DNA of 33,274 nt from an uncultured Collinsella sp. (lineage in GTDB: Bacteria > Actinomycetota > Coriobacteriia > Coriobacteriales > Coriobacteriaceae): positions 1-33,274 of the forward strand of contig UQTD01000014.1 in assembly GCA_900543845.1 (NCBI GenBank). The letters are read 5' to 3'. The notes under the pieces were generated by a model. The model had not been told where the DNA came from. It saw nothing but the letters and a program-made list of their open reading frames with translations, and searched no databases. A program made the translations under genes and the position numbers. Shown piece by piece: positions 32,070 to 33,274 of the stretch. Positions within the stretch are counted from its first letter, which is position 1, and each line of letters begins with the position of its first letter.

Positions 32070-32765
32070 CTATGCCTGCTGCCAGGTATCGACGAGCTCC
32101 TTGGCTGCGGCGTGGGGGTCGTCGGCACTGCAGACGGCGCTCACCACAAAGAAGCCATCGACGCCGGTGGCCTTGAGCTGTGGCAAGTCGGCCGTCTTGA
32201 CGCCGCCGCCCACCACGATGGGCACGGGGCTTGCCGCATGGAGGGCGGCCAGATCCTCAAAGCTCTTGGTGATGATAGAGCCGTCGGCTGCGCGTCCGCA
32301 GTCGCGCTTGGTCTCGGTCTCGTGGAGCGGGCCGATGCCCAGGTAGTCGACCAGGCTCATGTCGGCGGTCTTGACGTACTCGAGCATCTCCTCACAACGG
32401 GCCGAAAGGCCCACGATGGCGTCGGGGCCCAGCAGCTTGCGACAGACCTCGACGGGAATATCGCTTTGGCCCACGTGCACGCCGTCGACAGCAATACCCT
32501 GCTCGCGCGCGGCAAGCACACAGTCCAGACGGTCGTCGATCAGCAGGGCGACCTGACCGGTCTTGCCGGCCTGTGCGATTGCCTGTGCGGCGTCGCCGGT
32601 CAGCGCGATGATCTCGCGGGCGCTTGCCACCTTGGAGCGCACCTGGATGCAGGTAAAGCCGGCGTCGAGCGCCTGGGCCACCACATCGCCCACGGGGCGC
32701 CCCAGCGTGTTTTCGGGGCCGAGTACCAGATAGGCCGAGATATCAAGGTTGTCGCGGATGCTCAT
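32070..32765 (-). CDS. thiE: thiamine phosphate synthase
   Basis: 231 residues, TIM barrel. ThiE joins HMP-pyrophosphate and thiazole phosphate to give thiamine phosphate. Visible motifs are Q-V-R-S-K (41-45, the QxRxK start), I-D-D-R-L-D (76-81), G-V-H-V-G-Q-S-D (95-102) and G-I-G-P-L-H-E-T-E-T-K (143-153), followed by V-V-G-G-G-V. The variant G-P-L-H-E-T (rather than GPxFxTxTK) is a mild deviation. Its ATG overlaps the stop of the upstream thiamine-binding protein gene by 4 nt, so translation is coupled in a thiM - thiamine-binding protein - thiE operon. Confidence 0.88.
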   Translation of the reverse strand: MSIRDNLDISAYLVLGPENTLGRPVGDVVAQALDAGFTCIQVRSKVASAREIIALTGDAAQAIAQAGKTGQVALLIDDRLDCVLAAREQGIAVDGVHVGQSDIPVEVCRKLLGPDAIVGLSARCEEMLEYVKTADMSLVDYLGIGPLHETETKRDCGRAADGSIITKSFEDLAALHAASPVPIVVGGGVKTADLPQLKATGVDGFFVVSAVCSADDPHAAAKELVDTWQQA

Positions 32766-33103
32766 CGTGCTTCCTCCTGCTTTTTGATCTGCGCTTCCAT
32801 GCGCTCGAGTTTGCCGGTCATGGTGTCGGTAAATCCGGGTCGAATATCGGCTTTGAGCACGACTTCGGTGCGGATGCCCTTGCTCGCCAACACAAAGGTT
32901 GCGTCGCGCACGACCTGCATGACCTCGTCCCAGTCGCCCTCGATCTCGGTGAACATCGAGGTGGTGCGGTTGGGAAGGCCGCTCTCGCGAATGACGCGCA
33001 CGACCTCGGCGACCTCGGCGGACAGCTCATCGCCGGTGCCGCACGGGGCGATGGCCACGGCGACGAGCGTGTTCATGCCGGTATTGGTTGCGGGATCGGA
33101 CAT
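32762..33103 (-). CDS. MTH1187/YqgV-family thiamine-binding protein
   Basis: 113 residues. The family (formerly DUF77) is a small ferredoxin-like fold, and some members bind thiamine or HMP. Recognisable features are the start L-V-A-V-A-I-A-P-C-G-T-G, the middle T-T-S-M-F-T-E-I-E-G-D-W-D-E-V and a charged C-terminal helix. Its place between thiM and thiE supports a thiamine-linked role, perhaps binding or handing over intermediates. GAGGAGG lies 8 nt before the ATG at 33103. The start is 3 nt downstream of the thiM stop codon (33107-33109). Confidence 0.85.
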   Translation of the reverse strand: MSDPATNTGMNTLVAVAIAPCGTGDELSAEVAEVVRVIRESGLPNRTTSMFTEIEGDWDEVMQVVRDATFVLASKGIRTEVVLKADIRPGFTDTMTGKLERMEAQIKKQEEAR

Positions 33104-33106
33104 GGC

Positions 33107-33274
33107 CTATGCCTCCTCGAGCTCGAGTTGGTTATCGGCAATGTCCTGGGCGGTTGCGCGGTAGAGCTCGTCGATAAAGGCGACCTTAAAGCTTGCCGGG
33201 GCATCGGCGACGGCGGCGGCACGCGTGCCGGCCACGTTGTAGGCGGCGGTGCCGCAGACGGCTGCCGTAAACGG
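33107..33274 (-). CDS. thiM: hydroxyethylthiazole kinase, C-terminal fragment
   Basis: Only the last 55 residues are inside the window; the gene continues past the right edge. ThiM phosphorylates hydroxyethylthiazole in thiamine salvage. The visible end contains A-S-F-K-V-A-F-I-D-E-L-Y-R, matching the family's C-terminal S-F-Q-V-A-F-L-D-A-L-Y pattern, preceded by an Ala-rich helix and followed by an acidic tail ending E-L-E-E-A. It is the first visible gene of the thiamine operon. Presence of thiM and thiE without thiC or thiD in view suggests salvage, but other genes may lie outside. Confidence 0.8.
   Translation of the reverse strand, partial: PFTAAVCGTAAYNVAGTRAAAVADAPASFKVAFIDELYRATAQDIADNQLELEEA

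Overview
The window is a GC-rich bacterial chromosome segment with 33 supported protein genes, one of them cut by the right edge. Gene content, codon bias towards G/C third positions, recurrent -10 hexamers of the form TACAAT or GACAAT, and short palindromes built on GGGACAGTCCC all suggest a gut actinobacterium of the Coriobacteriia, with Collinsella the likeliest genus. That taxonomic call is inference; no rRNA or tRNA gene is present to anchor it.

Left third (1-13.4 kb): a two-helix K+ channel-like protein, a LOG/TIGR00730 nucleotide-binding protein and a ClC-type chloride transporter run rightwards. A convergent GntR/YtrA regulator - ABC ATPase - ABC-2 permease operon follows on the minus strand. 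Next come prfC (release factor 3), a queuosine-precursor transporter coupled to a short-chain dehydrogenase, ung, an EamA exporter divergent from a LysR regulator, a MATE exporter and the rRNA methyltransferase RlmA.

Middle (13.4-26.3 kb): small membrane proteins, RsmJ, a small Cys-rich protein divergent from a GNAT acetyltransferase, and a Tet(M)-like translation GTPase whose domain IV loop differs from resistance proteins. The most unusual block is 18.2-23.2 kb. Two paralogous P-loop ATPases (NPF-x-P start, winged-helix-like end) face each other around a UvrA-like ABC protein. Each has 10-nt phased repeats in its promoter, and the block is punctuated by three related palindromes. After it come trmL, a COG0523 GTPase, an ArsC/Spx-like protein lacking the nucleophilic cysteine, and an FMN reductase-like flavoprotein. 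The last two are separated by a ~150-nt rod-like inverted-repeat element.

Right end (26.3-33.3 kb): two paralogous c-di-GMP proteins (GGDEF-PAS-degenerate GGDEF, and the same plan extended by a further GGDEF-like domain and EAL), a patatin-like phospholipase, and a minus-strand thiamine operon (thiM end, MTH1187-type thiamine-binding protein, thiE).

Most genes are chromosomal housekeeping or accessory functions. No transposase, integrase, phage gene or CRISPR array is visible. What the genes leave unexplained is the dense set of palindromes: several touch stop codons, and several others overlap promoters as operator candidates.
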